NCBI RefSeq assembly: GCF_003863365.1
Contig: NZ_RQXT01000047.1
Location: 1-56,135 of the forward strand
Source: Mesorhizobium tamadayense
Lineage (GTDB): Bacteria > Pseudomonadota > Alphaproteobacteria > Rhizobiales > Rhizobiaceae
Length of the DNA stretch: 56,135 nucleotides
Reading direction: 5' to 3'
The notes under the pieces are model-generated. The model did no database searches. It was not told the origin of the DNA and was given only the letters and a program-made list of their open reading frames with translations. This document shows positions 45,159 to 53,212 of the stretch, piece by piece. The position numbers and the translations under genes were made by a program. The stretch's first letter is position 1, and the number at the start of each line of letters is the position of its first letter.

Positions 45159-45347
45159 CCTTCAACATAAGCATCTGATTTCGCGACTGCATTCTGCGGG
45201 ACGGCCTGGGAGGGATGGTGAAGTCGCGGACAGCTCCCATCAATCTTGCGGGAGAGGGACGGCAAGAAGCGTGACGTCCGGGCCGTTAGGCAGTATCATG
45301 TCCGCACAGGGAGTTTGGGCCAACCAACCTAGCACTAGGAGGTTGCC

Positions 45348-45731
45348 ATGAGGCACCAAACGCTTGACCAGCTGCACGCGGTAGCCGAGGTCAAAACCAC
45401 CAAGCCTGTCATGAGCCGAACCCAGCGTCTCGCCCGTTGGGCTGAACTTCTCGAACGCGAGCCAAGCCGGCTCCTGACCGCGCTTACAGGTACTGAATAC
45501 CATGCCCCAGCGGAACGCGACATTATGCGCGGCGACGGCTCACCTATATCGGTCGCCCTGGCGGACCCGGTCTTGCACGATGAAGGTCTGAAAGACGACA
45601 GTTACGGCGAAGCAAAGCGTTTCTTCGATCTGACCGACCATGAGCTGCACGAGATTGTCTGCTACTGCCATGTCGGCGAGGTGATGCAGTCATCGAGAGC
45701 GGCGCTGTCGGTTCGTGAAGCGATCGAGTAG
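45348..45731 (+). CDS. Conserved rhizobial protein of unknown function
   Basis: A 127-residue soluble protein. The conserved core seems to be RTQRLARWAELLEREPSRLLTALTGTEYH, ISVALADPVLHDEGLKDDSYGEAKRFFDLTDHELHEIVCYCHVGE. It ends in a short helix. AGGAGG lies 6 bases before the start at 45348. Relatives are known in Bradyrhizobium and Mesorhizobium by general pattern. No catalytic motif was recognised; the CYCH cluster could bind metal. Confidence 0.7.
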   Translation: MRHQTLDQLHAVAEVKTTKPVMSRTQRLARWAELLEREPSRLLTALTGTEYHAPAERDIMRGDGSPISVALADPVLHDEGLKDDSYGEAKRFFDLTDHELHEIVCYCHVGEVMQSSRAALSVREAIE

Positions 45732-46749
45732 TCCATTGCCGACATGCCTGCCGGATGAAATCTGGCAAGAAGCGCGGTCGGATCCTCACGCCGATCGCGC
45801 TCCGACAAGGTTCAAAACGCGCCAGTAGCCTGGCCGAGCCGACTGCCGCCACGGCCTGATATTCTTGCGTCCGCGAAACCAGCCCGGATTGCGGGATCGC
45901 TAAGCATTTGATTCTCAATCGCTTCGATTTTTGGCCACTTAGCGCTCGCCTTTCAATTACGTCACGTCTGGGATCGCGTGCCGGGGCAGTCATACGACAT
46001 GCCTGTATGCAAGCTCGGATGGCTCTAGACCAACTGATCGAAGCAGTTGCTACTAAGGAATATGCACGTCCTTAGGGAGAAGTGGTTGAGTTCCCGTTGG
46101 ATGCGCGGCGGAAGCGGTGAATGCACGGTACGGTCGACTGCGATAATCAAGATATTCGTCCGCCCCGCACTAAGACCATTGCGTAGACAATCAGACCTCT
46201 GTTGCAATTGCCGAATCGCCGGCAGACGAACACCTTCCCCCTGCGCCGGCTACCCCGCCCCCCAGACCAACGCCGGCGCACAGCCCGGCTTGCTGCTATG
46301 TGCCGATCTTATCCGCCAAAGCAGGCCGGGCTATTCAGCCCCGGTGAAAGCGCACTTGGCGCACATTGCTCACAGTGTTCGTGACTGTGGCCGCCGTTGG
46401 CGCCTTGGCTGCGCAAGTGCCCATCCTACATGGCGAGCCGTGCAAGACCTAAATCTACCGAACAGGTTCGGATCCAGGATGGCGCTTTGCGCAAATATGT
46501 TTCCGGAGGTTGGGGCCGGCGCCGAGATGTCGATGCCGGGGCGCAAGCCCAAGCCTCCTGCTGCAGATAGTAACTGGCTGTTCACCGTCGCTTGATGCCG
46601 TAGGTCTGATGTCGCCGACAATATAGTCCGAAACGGCGGGACAAGGGTCGTGGGCCACTTCCAAAAGCATGCCGATGCATGAACTTCTCTCCCGTCTACA
46701 CTGGCCTGGCTCGGGCAGACCGAGGCGAAACCTCAACGAGGAGGACAAG
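45732..46749. other. About 1 kb without a convincing gene
   Basis: Open stretches here have no ribosome site or recognisable family, and codon usage is unlike that of the neighbours. A small hairpin (CTAAGGA with TCCTTAG, 46053-46075) and a short hydrophobic frame ending VPILHGEPCKT (near 46435-46450) are the only visible structures. It probably marks the start of the accessory region. Confidence 0.5.
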
Positions 46750-47172
46750 ATGCGCAAACTTCCCCTGAACAGACTCTGCTGGCTCGCGTTGCGTGCCTCG
46801 ACGGCGCTGGTGCTGACCATCGCGCCGTACCACGCCACGCTGAATGGCGGTGCCAAGATCGTTCCGGCCGTGGCCCATGCCGAAGGCGACGGCGGCGAGG
46901 GCGGCCATGACGGCGGTGGCGGCGGCGATGGTGGCGACGGCGGCGATGGCGGCGACCACGATGGCGGTGACAGCGACGGCGGCGACCACGACGGTGGTGA
47001 CAGCGATGGTGGCGATCACGACAGCGGCGACAGCGATCATCAGGGCGACGACGACCAAGGCGACAACGACCAGGGCGAGGACGATCAGGGCGACGACGCC
47101 ACTGATACCAGCGATACCGGCGACGACACCAGCGACGACGATGTGTCGTCGCCGCTGATCGTTCCCAACTAA
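46750..47172 (+). CDS. Exported acidic Asp/Gly/His-repeat protein
   Basis: A 140-residue protein. An N-terminal signal (LRASTALVLTIAPYHATLNGGA, cut near VAHAEGD) is followed by a low-complexity domain built on GGDHDGGDSD-like units and then DDQGDNDQGEDDQGDD. The repeat region is strongly acidic with regularly spaced His, suited to binding calcium or other cations, or to staying unfolded. ACGAGGAGGA lies six bases upstream of the ATG. No family recognised. The repeats probably arose by tandem duplication. Confidence 0.7.
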   Translation: MRKLPLNRLCWLALRASTALVLTIAPYHATLNGGAKIVPAVAHAEGDGGEGGHDGGGGGDGGDGGDGGDHDGGDSDGGDHDGGDSDGGDHDSGDSDHQGDDDQGDNDQGEDDQGDDATDTSDTGDDTSDDDVSSPLIVPN

Positions 47173-47329
47173 GTTCTCGGCATGAGCGCCTCGCCGTCGA
47201 TCCGGATCTGCCGGTTCGTCCGGTGGGCTTCGAAGGCACTGGCGCTCACTTTCACACCCTTCCACCCCACGCTCCACGGCGTGCTGCACATCGTTGCGGC
47301 CCGCCACGCGTGCCGATGGCGGCCACAGC

Positions 47330-47362
47330 AAAAAAAGCCCGCGCGTCCGAAGACACGCGGGC
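47330..47362 (-). terminator. Intrinsic terminator, minus strand, of a short leftward transcript
   Basis: On the minus strand GCCCGCGTGT and ACGCGCGGGC form a 10-bp stem (one G-U type pair), loop CTTCGG, followed by seven Ts. CTTCGG loops are very stable. It could end a transcript of the leftward operon or of the small frame at 47388-47513. Confidence 0.8.
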
Positions 47363-47387
47363 ACGCGGTTGCCATCGTCTTGAAGGC

Positions 47388-47513
47388 TCAATCGGCCGGC
47401 GTGAGGTCGAGATAGTAGACCGGTCCGGGTCGAACTGGATGGCAGCTTAACGCGCCTTTAACGGTAAGTGCTTGTTTTTGTTGTTGGCCGTTACCGGTCT
47501 CTCGTAAGATCAA
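47388..47513 (-). CDS. Possible 41-residue small protein
   Basis: A frame starting at TTG (47513) with GAGGGCGGG six bases upstream encodes ILRETGNGQQQKQALTVKG, then HPVRPGPVYYLDLTPAD. The stop is 25 bases before an intrinsic terminator. It is included because of the ribosome site and terminator. No homolog is recognised, so it may be only the tail of a decayed gene. Confidence 0.28.
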   Translation of the reverse strand: MILRETGNGQQQKQALTVKGALSCHPVRPGPVYYLDLTPAD

Positions 47514-47606
47514 AACTTTCCCGCCCTCAGATATCGGCGCGAAAGTTCAGGTGCGACACCAGATGGAGCGATGGCTCTAATCTGACATGCTGACGTTGTG
47601 CTGCGT

Positions 47607-47673
47607 TATCCGCATCGGCGACGATCGCGCCTTCTACATGCCGGCCAGCGACTTCATCCAGCTGCCGCCGCAG
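47607..47673 (+). pseudogene. ArdC antirestriction protein fragment
   Basis: About 22 codons read IRIGDDRAFYMPASDFIQLPP. In ArdC-type proteins this block directly precedes the zinc-metallopeptidase helix, but here it diverges at once on both sides. It is best seen as a relic of a plasmid or integrative-element gene. It lies at the left edge of the MACPF operon. Confidence 0.5.
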
Positions 47674-47794
47674 CTGGCACGCCTCGGGCTCGTTGCCGCG
47701 CGACGGACCATGACTAAAAGTGGGCTCCGTCGCCAAAAGGCAGCCGACGCGAGTCGCCTGCCTTTTGATGATGCGCCTCATCGGTCCGGTGGCA

Positions 47795-48241
47795 TCATTG
47801 TTTCCAGGAGGTGCCGCTAATGAACTGCTTTGGCGTGACATTGCTCAACAGGCAGTGGTAGTCGTTGCCGGGTACAGGATCGCGTACCAAAGTCACGCCT
47901 TTGCGGCTATTACGCAATGTCTCTAGCGTTCCCGAATAGATGTGTGTGCCTGCCGGCAAGGACGAGCGCAACACAGATTCTGTGACGGTTTTGTCATCAC
48001 TGCAATTGACGCTGAGGTTGTCGACGTCCTCTGAAGGGTCAACCTTTGGGTTGTTGCCGTCGCCAATGCGTTTCGCAGGGCTTGGCGGCGGAAGCCCATT
48101 GGGATCGAAATTCACCGCACGCATGACAATCGTAGTACCGGCGGTGATAGGGGTGTTACCTCCACCAAGTGCTCCCGCGGGCGCAAGGGCAATCGCGGTC
48201 GCGATGGGGGCGGTCCATAGTACGAACTTGCGAGATTTCAC
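47795..48241 (-). CDS. Small exported protein, unknown family
   Basis: A 148-residue protein beginning at GTG (48241) with TGAGGAGG upstream. The signal peptide is FVLWTAPIATAIALAPAGALGGG. The mature part has Pro-rich PNGLPPPSPAKRIGDGNNP and two cysteines (SVNCSDD, YHCLLSN) that may form a disulfide. LRSSLPAGTHIYSGTLETLRNSRKGV suggests a beta-rich fold. It is last in the leftward MACPF operon. No family recognised. Confidence 0.65.
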   Translation of the reverse strand: MKSRKFVLWTAPIATAIALAPAGALGGGNTPITAGTTIVMRAVNFDPNGLPPPSPAKRIGDGNNPKVDPSEDVDNLSVNCSDDKTVTESVLRSSLPAGTHIYSGTLETLRNSRKGVTLVRDPVPGNDYHCLLSNVTPKQFISGTSWKQ

Positions 48242-48293
48242 TTGAGCCTCCTCAATGTCAGCTTGTTAATGTCGGGCGCGCGTCGTGTTCCAG

Positions 48294-48557
48294 TCATCGG
48301 CACTCGCAAGTGCATGAGGGTGCGCTTTCGGTCACCGTGGGATTGGCTGGAGCGACGCAATTGTTGGTGGGCGGATTGCAGAATTGGCTGTCCGTGGGGT
48401 CAGTCTGAATAGCGATCGGACTTCTCGTTTTCGGCGGAGAGCCGGACATGTAGTCCGACTTCGCACTCGACTTGCAGGTTCCCTGCGCGACCGCAAGGTC
48501 GACGTGGCTGAACGCCGCCAACAAGCCGATGGCGCAAGCAAGCGAAACAAGTTTCAT
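48294..48557 (-). CDS. Small Cys-rich exported protein, unknown family
   Basis: An 87-residue protein with a signal peptide (SLACAIGLLAAFSHVDLAVAQ). The mature part has six cysteines (GTCKSS, QFCNP, NNCVAP, SCTCECR). That density suggests disulfide stabilisation as in small toxins or inhibitors. CGGAGGA lies six bases before the start at 48557. It lies between the protease-like gene and another small exported protein gene. Confidence 0.65.
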   Translation of the reverse strand: MKLVSLACAIGLLAAFSHVDLAVAQGTCKSSAKSDYMSGSPPKTRSPIAIQTDPTDSQFCNPPTNNCVAPANPTVTESAPSCTCECR

Positions 48558-48630
48558 GGGAAGTCCTCCGGATGGAACTCGAATGTAAGATCTTCGCCGG
48601 AAAATCCGCGGCAAAAAAGCTTAAGCCGTA

Positions 48631-49107
48631 CTACTTCAGCGCCACTACGCGCGCCCCAACTAGACCCCCATAAGCTCCCGTGATTTCCTTCATCTTCTTT
48701 TCGATGTCGGCCGTCGTTTTCGCGCGGTATAATCCAACCTCAATGTCGAAGAATTCATTGTGGCGATACGCCATCGTATGTTCGTTGGTCCAAAATATTA
48801 TCGCGTCGGCGGGATTATCATCGCCAAGCCGGACCACATCCCCAACGCTTCCAACATTCCGATCTTGGCCGCCCACCATCCGTAGACCAACCCGGTCGCA
48901 TTGTTCGGCGGGCTGGTTGTCGAGTGTCCTCAACGTTGCCATCTGCATGTTGAGTATGTGCTCATCGAGCCCGATCCGGTCGAAGGTGTCGACCGGACCT
49001 TTTTCGAGGACCCTTTTAGCCCAGTTCATTGCGGCCGCAGTACAGATTCCCTGCCGTCTGCCTTGGGCAAAATTATTGCTGGTTGCAAATACAAGTTCTG
49101 CGCTCAT
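48631..49107 (-). CDS. Papain-like cysteine protease candidate (YopT/C58-like triad)
   Basis: A 158-residue protein. Residues GICTAAAMNWAKRVL place Cys22 at the head of a helix. After a variable middle, TNEHTMAYRHNEFFDIEVGLYRA gives His110 and Asp121 on adjacent strands. This Cys...His-x10-Asp order and the HxMA...FFDxxxG style match small papain-fold proteases such as the YopT-type effectors. GAGGAGAG lies 5 bases before the ATG. No signal peptide. It follows the MACPF gene by about 160 bases. The protease call is from motif reading only. Confidence 0.5.
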   Translation of the reverse strand: MSAELVFATSNNFAQGRRQGICTAAAMNWAKRVLEKGPVDTFDRIGLDEHILNMQMATLRTLDNQPAEQCDRVGLRMVGGQDRNVGSVGDVVRLGDDNPADAIIFWTNEHTMAYRHNEFFDIEVGLYRAKTTADIEKKMKEITGAYGGLVGARVVALK

Positions 49108-49265
49108 TGCTCTCTCCTCGTTTGAAGGCGAATGGCCGCTGCGGCGCCGTTGCTGGAGTGAGATCCACAAGGGCTACCTGACGCGACAATTGTTAGTTTG
49201 CGTTGCCGCCCAGCCTCGGTGGCCTAGGCAGGCCGGGCCTGTTTGCGGCCCAAGATCGCTGCTAC

Positions 49266-51188
49266 TCAGAGGGCTTTTCCCCCGTATATCTCACGCGCAC
49301 CGCTTTGTTTCTCGGACGCCAGCAACTTGGACTCCGCGATCGTCGCGTATTCCAGCATGTTCAGCGTCGTCCTCTCCTCGGTCTGCGGGTCGGCCCAGTG
49401 GGACCCGATGAGGCCGAGGCATTGCCTCAGTAAGTCAGGCGGCAGATACCGGATAGTCGGCACCAAGTCCGAATAGGTGACAACTGCCCAGTAGCGGCTG
49501 TACCTGATGCTTTGCAGCCACGGCCCGGGGTCGTTGCTCGAAAACGCCCCCGTGTCTCCGCCAATGGCCGAGATTTTAATCGACTGCCTGGTCGCCAAGG
49601 TGCTGGTCAAGTTCTTGACCTCTTGAGTGTTGCCGGCTTCGACCGCCGCCGTCACACCTTGGATTTCTGCTGCGATCCCAGCGGAGAAGGAGGTCGATTG
49701 CTCGTCGATCTTACCGGTTTTGTCGATCGCCTTGACTTCCTCGATGATGAAGGCTCCGCCCAGCATGAAACGCGTCGGAACGAAGTGGCCATACTTGTCG
49801 AGTGCGCTAAGGATTGCGTAATAGCGTGTTCTACTGGGATATGGATCGCCAGCCGCGCTTTGATCCACCGCCGCCTTGATCGCATTCGTGAAGGCGTCGG
49901 TAGCCCTGACGTCTTTGTCTTCGTCGAAGTAGAGTTCGACAGCAGGCTTGTAGATCAATTGTGACATGTAAACATTGGTGCGGTCCGACTGATTGATCTC
50001 CATGTTGGATGTCGTGAATCCGCCCTTCACCGCGATGCCCTTCGCGCCCACGCTGGTCGACACGTTGGTTGCGGCGCGCTTGCGTAGGTCGTGGACCGTC
50101 TGGGAGTATGTCATCTGGAAGGACGACTGAGCGGTTAGGTCCTGTTCCTTAGCGCCGGGCTCAGCGACCTGGATCATAACCGCCTTGGAGTCGGCCTTCT
50201 TGAGCTCCGCGCCCGACGTGCCGGCGTCTCGTACAGCCTTGGGAAATACGATCGCCCGACCCAATTGCCGCACAGCAAAGACGTACTGCTTCTCGTTATC
50301 CTTGAGCGCGCTCCATTTGTCTTCAGGGTCTTCTTTGGCCGGTGCTTTACCGCTAAATTTGGCCGGAATGGGATACTCCGGGCTGCCGTAGCTGATGTTT
50401 TGACCCCAGTCGCGTAGTAGATCTTTCCCAGGGGAGGAAGGGTTGACCGTTACCGTCCCCGGTCCCAGGATAGCTTCCCCCGCCTTGACCACAATTTTGT
50501 TGTCGCCGTCGGCAGCTTTGCCGACAGTGATCGTACCTGCCTGTTCGTCCTTCACATCTGCGCCACCCACGACAAAGATGTCCGACGGGGCCATCGCGCC
50601 ATTGGCGACAACATACTGCTTGAATTGAAGCAGGCTCTGCGACTCTTCGATCTCCGGAAATTTCTGGCTGCTCTTGCCTTTCTGAAGCGTGATGTCGCGT
50701 TTGGGGCTGGCCGGCACAACAAGTATTTTCTGGTCTTTGCCGGTCGCGTCTTTGACTTTGAACGCTTGCTCACTGACGAGGGTAAAGGCGGAGCCTGCTA
50801 CGTCCTTCTCCTGAAACCGCTCGTTGTCTGTAATGAGCGGCGGTGATTGCGATCCAAGTTGCTTACGAAAATCGGAGAGGCACTTTTCGATGTCGATCTG
50901 TACGGGAGTCGAACTTCCACCTTTTGCCACCCGTATCTGCACGGGTCCAGCAGGTTGGGGCCTCGCTCGCACTTTTACAATATCGTCCTGGGCGATTGCG
51001 CCAACTTTGACTTCGTCCTCTTGTAAGACTCGATCAATTGGACTGTCCCCCTTGGATAGGAACTCATCGCTTAGGCTCATCCTGGCCCCAAGCTGTTCTC
51101 GAAAAGCCGACAAGGTCATGTTGTCGGGATTGTCGACTGCTTCTGCTGCAATGGGCTGGCCGTCCCGTCTTACGTCGATAAGAGCCAT
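49266..51188 (-). CDS. MACPF (perforin-like) protein with N-terminal ubiquitin-like repeats
   Basis: A 640-residue protein without a signal peptide. Residues 1-240 contain three repeats of about 75 residues (each like TLSAFREQLGARMSLSDEF..., ending in a VKV or KIVV strand), consistent with beta-grasp (ubiquitin-like) domains. Residues about 300-600 carry the MACPF signature: YGHFVPTRFMLGG (466-478), then AAEIQGVTAAVEAG in the second hairpin region, SAIGGD (540-545), WLQSI (557-561) and LVPTIRYLPPDLL. Such domains make membrane pores. The start at 51188 lies one base after the stop of a companion gene with the same repeats. Target membrane and export route are unknown. Confidence 0.72.
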   Translation of the reverse strand: MALIDVRRDGQPIAAEAVDNPDNMTLSAFREQLGARMSLSDEFLSKGDSPIDRVLQEDEVKVGAIAQDDIVKVRARPQPAGPVQIRVAKGGSSTPVQIDIEKCLSDFRKQLGSQSPPLITDNERFQEKDVAGSAFTLVSEQAFKVKDATGKDQKILVVPASPKRDITLQKGKSSQKFPEIEESQSLLQFKQYVVANGAMAPSDIFVVGGADVKDEQAGTITVGKAADGDNKIVVKAGEAILGPGTVTVNPSSPGKDLLRDWGQNISYGSPEYPIPAKFSGKAPAKEDPEDKWSALKDNEKQYVFAVRQLGRAIVFPKAVRDAGTSGAELKKADSKAVMIQVAEPGAKEQDLTAQSSFQMTYSQTVHDLRKRAATNVSTSVGAKGIAVKGGFTTSNMEINQSDRTNVYMSQLIYKPAVELYFDEDKDVRATDAFTNAIKAAVDQSAAGDPYPSRTRYYAILSALDKYGHFVPTRFMLGGAFIIEEVKAIDKTGKIDEQSTSFSAGIAAEIQGVTAAVEAGNTQEVKNLTSTLATRQSIKISAIGGDTGAFSSNDPGPWLQSIRYSRYWAVVTYSDLVPTIRYLPPDLLRQCLGLIGSHWADPQTEERTTLNMLEYATIAESKLLASEKQSGAREIYGGKAL

Positions 51189-51189
51189 G

Positions 51190-51894
51190 TCACATCCACC
51201 CTGAGGTTATCGTGATGAAGTTGTTGGTGCCGGCCGCGTCCTTGATCAGGCGATCCGACTCCTGGTTTCGGGAGATGGCGGCGCCGTCGCTGCCTGTGAA
51301 TGTGTCCGCCGGGGTCATGACCTTGTCCTTGTCGGCTTCCAGTTTCGCGCGCAATTGCGCGAGTTTCTGACCGACATCGACCTCGAGGAATTTGACGTTC
51401 TCCGGCTTGACGCCCTTGCCGATCACCAGCGTTTGGAGGCTTGCCGGTGCGCGGATGACGAGGACCTTGCTTTGATCCAGCGCCTCCTCAATGGAGAAGT
51501 CGTCTTCGTCCAGAATTGGCGCCTCATTCGACCAGAACTGATCATCAGGCTTCATCAGGGTTCTGCCCTCAAGATCACTGCGGAAAGAAGCCAGAGTCCG
51601 CGTAATGTCTGGCTTAATACCCCAACTGTCCCCCCCTTTGACCACCTTCACTGGGATCTGCTTCGGCCCGCGGCGGACGGTCAGGATCCTCAGGCCGGCT
51701 GCTTCCTTGCAAGCGGTGTCCAGGGTCTCTTTGCTCTCCAGATCAGCCGCGATCTCCTTAGCAAGATCCTTGGCTAGGAAAACGTCGCCAGGGGCCATGA
51801 CCCCAGCTTTCTCCAACGTTTGCCGGACAGCCTCCAGTGAAGCCTTTGGCTCGCAAGGGAGTGCGCCCAACACGAGAGTGGCGAGGTTGGCCAT
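51190..51894 (-). CDS. Protein of three tandem ubiquitin-like repeats
   Basis: A 234-residue protein made almost wholly of three repeats of about 70-75 residues. Each has a first strand pair (IPVKVVKGG), a helix (LASFRSDLEGRTLMKPDDQF), and closing strands (VLVIRA). The same pattern recurs three times at the N-terminus of the neighbouring MACPF protein. It is two bases from the upstream gene and one from the MACPF gene, so it is probably translated with it. It could be a chaperone, inhibitor or second component for the pore-former. No named family is recognised. Confidence 0.6.
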   Translation of the reverse strand: MANLATLVLGALPCEPKASLEAVRQTLEKAGVMAPGDVFLAKDLAKEIAADLESKETLDTACKEAAGLRILTVRRGPKQIPVKVVKGGDSWGIKPDITRTLASFRSDLEGRTLMKPDDQFWSNEAPILDEDDFSIEEALDQSKVLVIRAPASLQTLVIGKGVKPENVKFLEVDVGQKLAQLRAKLEADKDKVMTPADTFTGSDGAAISRNQESDRLIKDAAGTNNFITITSGWM

Positions 51895-51896
51895 GT

Positions 51897-52667
51897 TCAG
51901 CCCCCTCGATCTGCTACGAGAAACGTGAAGCCGACATAGTTGGGAGCAAACCTCGGATTATCCTCACGGATCAGTCTGGCCGACGAGAATTCCTGGCTCG
52001 CTTTCCCCTTGCTGGGCCGGAAGCGTGTGGGCCCGCCGCCGAAGGCAGTGACTTGAGGGCTTGCCGTCACATTCACCGGCTGATTCCACTTGTTCGGCGG
52101 CGGCGATCCCGGCAGATTGGTATAGGGGGCCTCGCCGATGTTCAGCGGGATGCCGAAATCCTCGTCGTTTTCGTCGATGTAGCCGTAGACACCCCAACTA
52201 ACCACCGTGCAGGAAATCATTCCAAGCTGGAGATCTCGGTCGGTGGGAGCTATGGCATCAATGCTTGGGAAATTCTTAATTTGGATCAGCGGCTGTGGGG
52301 TCGCGTCCGCGTCCTGATATGCCCGATCGACGTCCGTATTCTGGCTCTGCTCTGTTGCGCTGAGACAATAGAGGCGGTCCGCGATCAGGTCCCGCGTGCG
52401 GCCTCTAATGTTCTTGAGCCCGGCATACACACGATAACCGAAACCGTGCGGCCCCCGGGAGCGAACCTTGAATTGCACGACAGAACCGTTATCGACAACT
52501 ACCGCGTTCCGAAAACTCTGACCGGTGATGTTTCGATAGAGCCGCGGCGGCGCCTTCCCGGAATTGGCGGCAATTGCGTCGGGATCCGTGTTGTTCAACT
52601 CCACTGCGACGTACAAATCCCCGTGCGCGTGGAGCCAGTCGACGTGTTCGCCAGTAATTTGGGCCAA
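51897..52667 (-). CDS. Unknown 256-residue protein of the MACPF operon
   Basis: It starts at TTG (52667) with an excellent GGGAGGA six bases upstream. The sequence is beta-rich: DLYVAVELNNTDPDAIAAN, VVQFKVRSRGPHGFGYRVYAG, ISCTVVSWGVYGYIDENDEDFGIPLNIGEAP, YVGFTFLVADRGG. No transmembrane or signal segment. No family recognised. The next gene begins two bases after its stop. A receptor-binding or structural companion of the pore-former is one guess from context. Confidence 0.6.
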   Translation of the reverse strand: MAQITGEHVDWLHAHGDLYVAVELNNTDPDAIAANSGKAPPRLYRNITGQSFRNAVVVDNGSVVQFKVRSRGPHGFGYRVYAGLKNIRGRTRDLIADRLYCLSATEQSQNTDVDRAYQDADATPQPLIQIKNFPSIDAIAPTDRDLQLGMISCTVVSWGVYGYIDENDEDFGIPLNIGEAPYTNLPGSPPPNKWNQPVNVTASPQVTAFGGGPTRFRPSKGKASQEFSSARLIREDNPRFAPNYVGFTFLVADRGG

Positions 52668-52792
52668 GATTGTCCTCCCAGTTGTGTAGAGACTGTGCCG
52701 GAGGCCGCGTCTCGCAGCGCCCGGAAGTGGCAGGTGTGGCGGCTGCCGCGCCGCTCGCGGCTATTCGTTGGACGGCGAGCGGCGCCTTAGGG

Positions 52793-53131
52793 TCAAATTC
52801 TGTCGAGCCGGTTGCCGATCAGCGTTGTTCCCTTCGCCTCGAAGGTAACCGTCTGCCCGTTCGGCGCGTATTCGATGATTTCCCCCGACATGCCTTTGCC
52901 TGCAACGATTTGCACGTTCAGCCACATCTTTCTGCCCGTTGTGATGCCCTTTTGCTGGGACATGTCGACCACCCACGATTGGCCGACCGGCACATCGCCT
53001 GACCAGGCCGACTCATGCTCGACGTCTTTGTCGTCCTTCCAACGAGCCTGTGCGTGCAGCACGTAGGCTCCATGGCAGATCACCGCGATGCGCTGCGCAC
53101 GCGGCAGTTTGGCCCTATCCTCAGTAGGCAT
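52793..53131 (-). CDS. Small beta-sandwich-like protein, MACPF-operon family
   Basis: A 112-residue protein: RAQRIAVICHGAYVLHAQARW, GDVPVGQSWVVDMSQQKG, GRKMWLNVQIVAGKG, APNGQTVTFEAKGTTL. Its size and all-beta pattern bring to mind aegerolysins, which partner MACPF proteins in fungi, but the resemblance is structural in flavour only. GAGGA lies nine bases before the ATG at 53131. A broken paralog lies just upstream (53213-53543), aligning along its whole length. Confidence 0.6.
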   Translation of the reverse strand: MPTEDRAKLPRAQRIAVICHGAYVLHAQARWKDDKDVEHESAWSGDVPVGQSWVVDMSQQKGITTGRKMWLNVQIVAGKGMSGEIIEYAPNGQTVTFEAKGTTLIGNRLDRI

Positions 53132-53212
53132 TGAAGACTCCTCATTGTTGAAAACTAACGGTCTGAACTGAGCGTCTCGGGGCACTTTTCCGCCCTGGCG
53201 CGGAGGTTGCGG

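Noticed and set aside
45890..45960. Possible tRNA-like fold near TTTGATTCTCAATCG
   Set aside because: No acceptor stem, no T-loop consensus and no CCA-compatible end could be drawn.
46085..46140. Resemblance to a group II intron domain V (GAAGCGGTGAATGCACGGTACGG)
   Set aside because: The catalytic triad and stem pairing could not be placed convincingly, and no intron-encoded reverse transcriptase is nearby.
46047..46595. A 182-codon plus-strand frame
   Set aside because: No ribosome site, unusual composition rich in Arg, Pro and Cys, and no recognisable domain.
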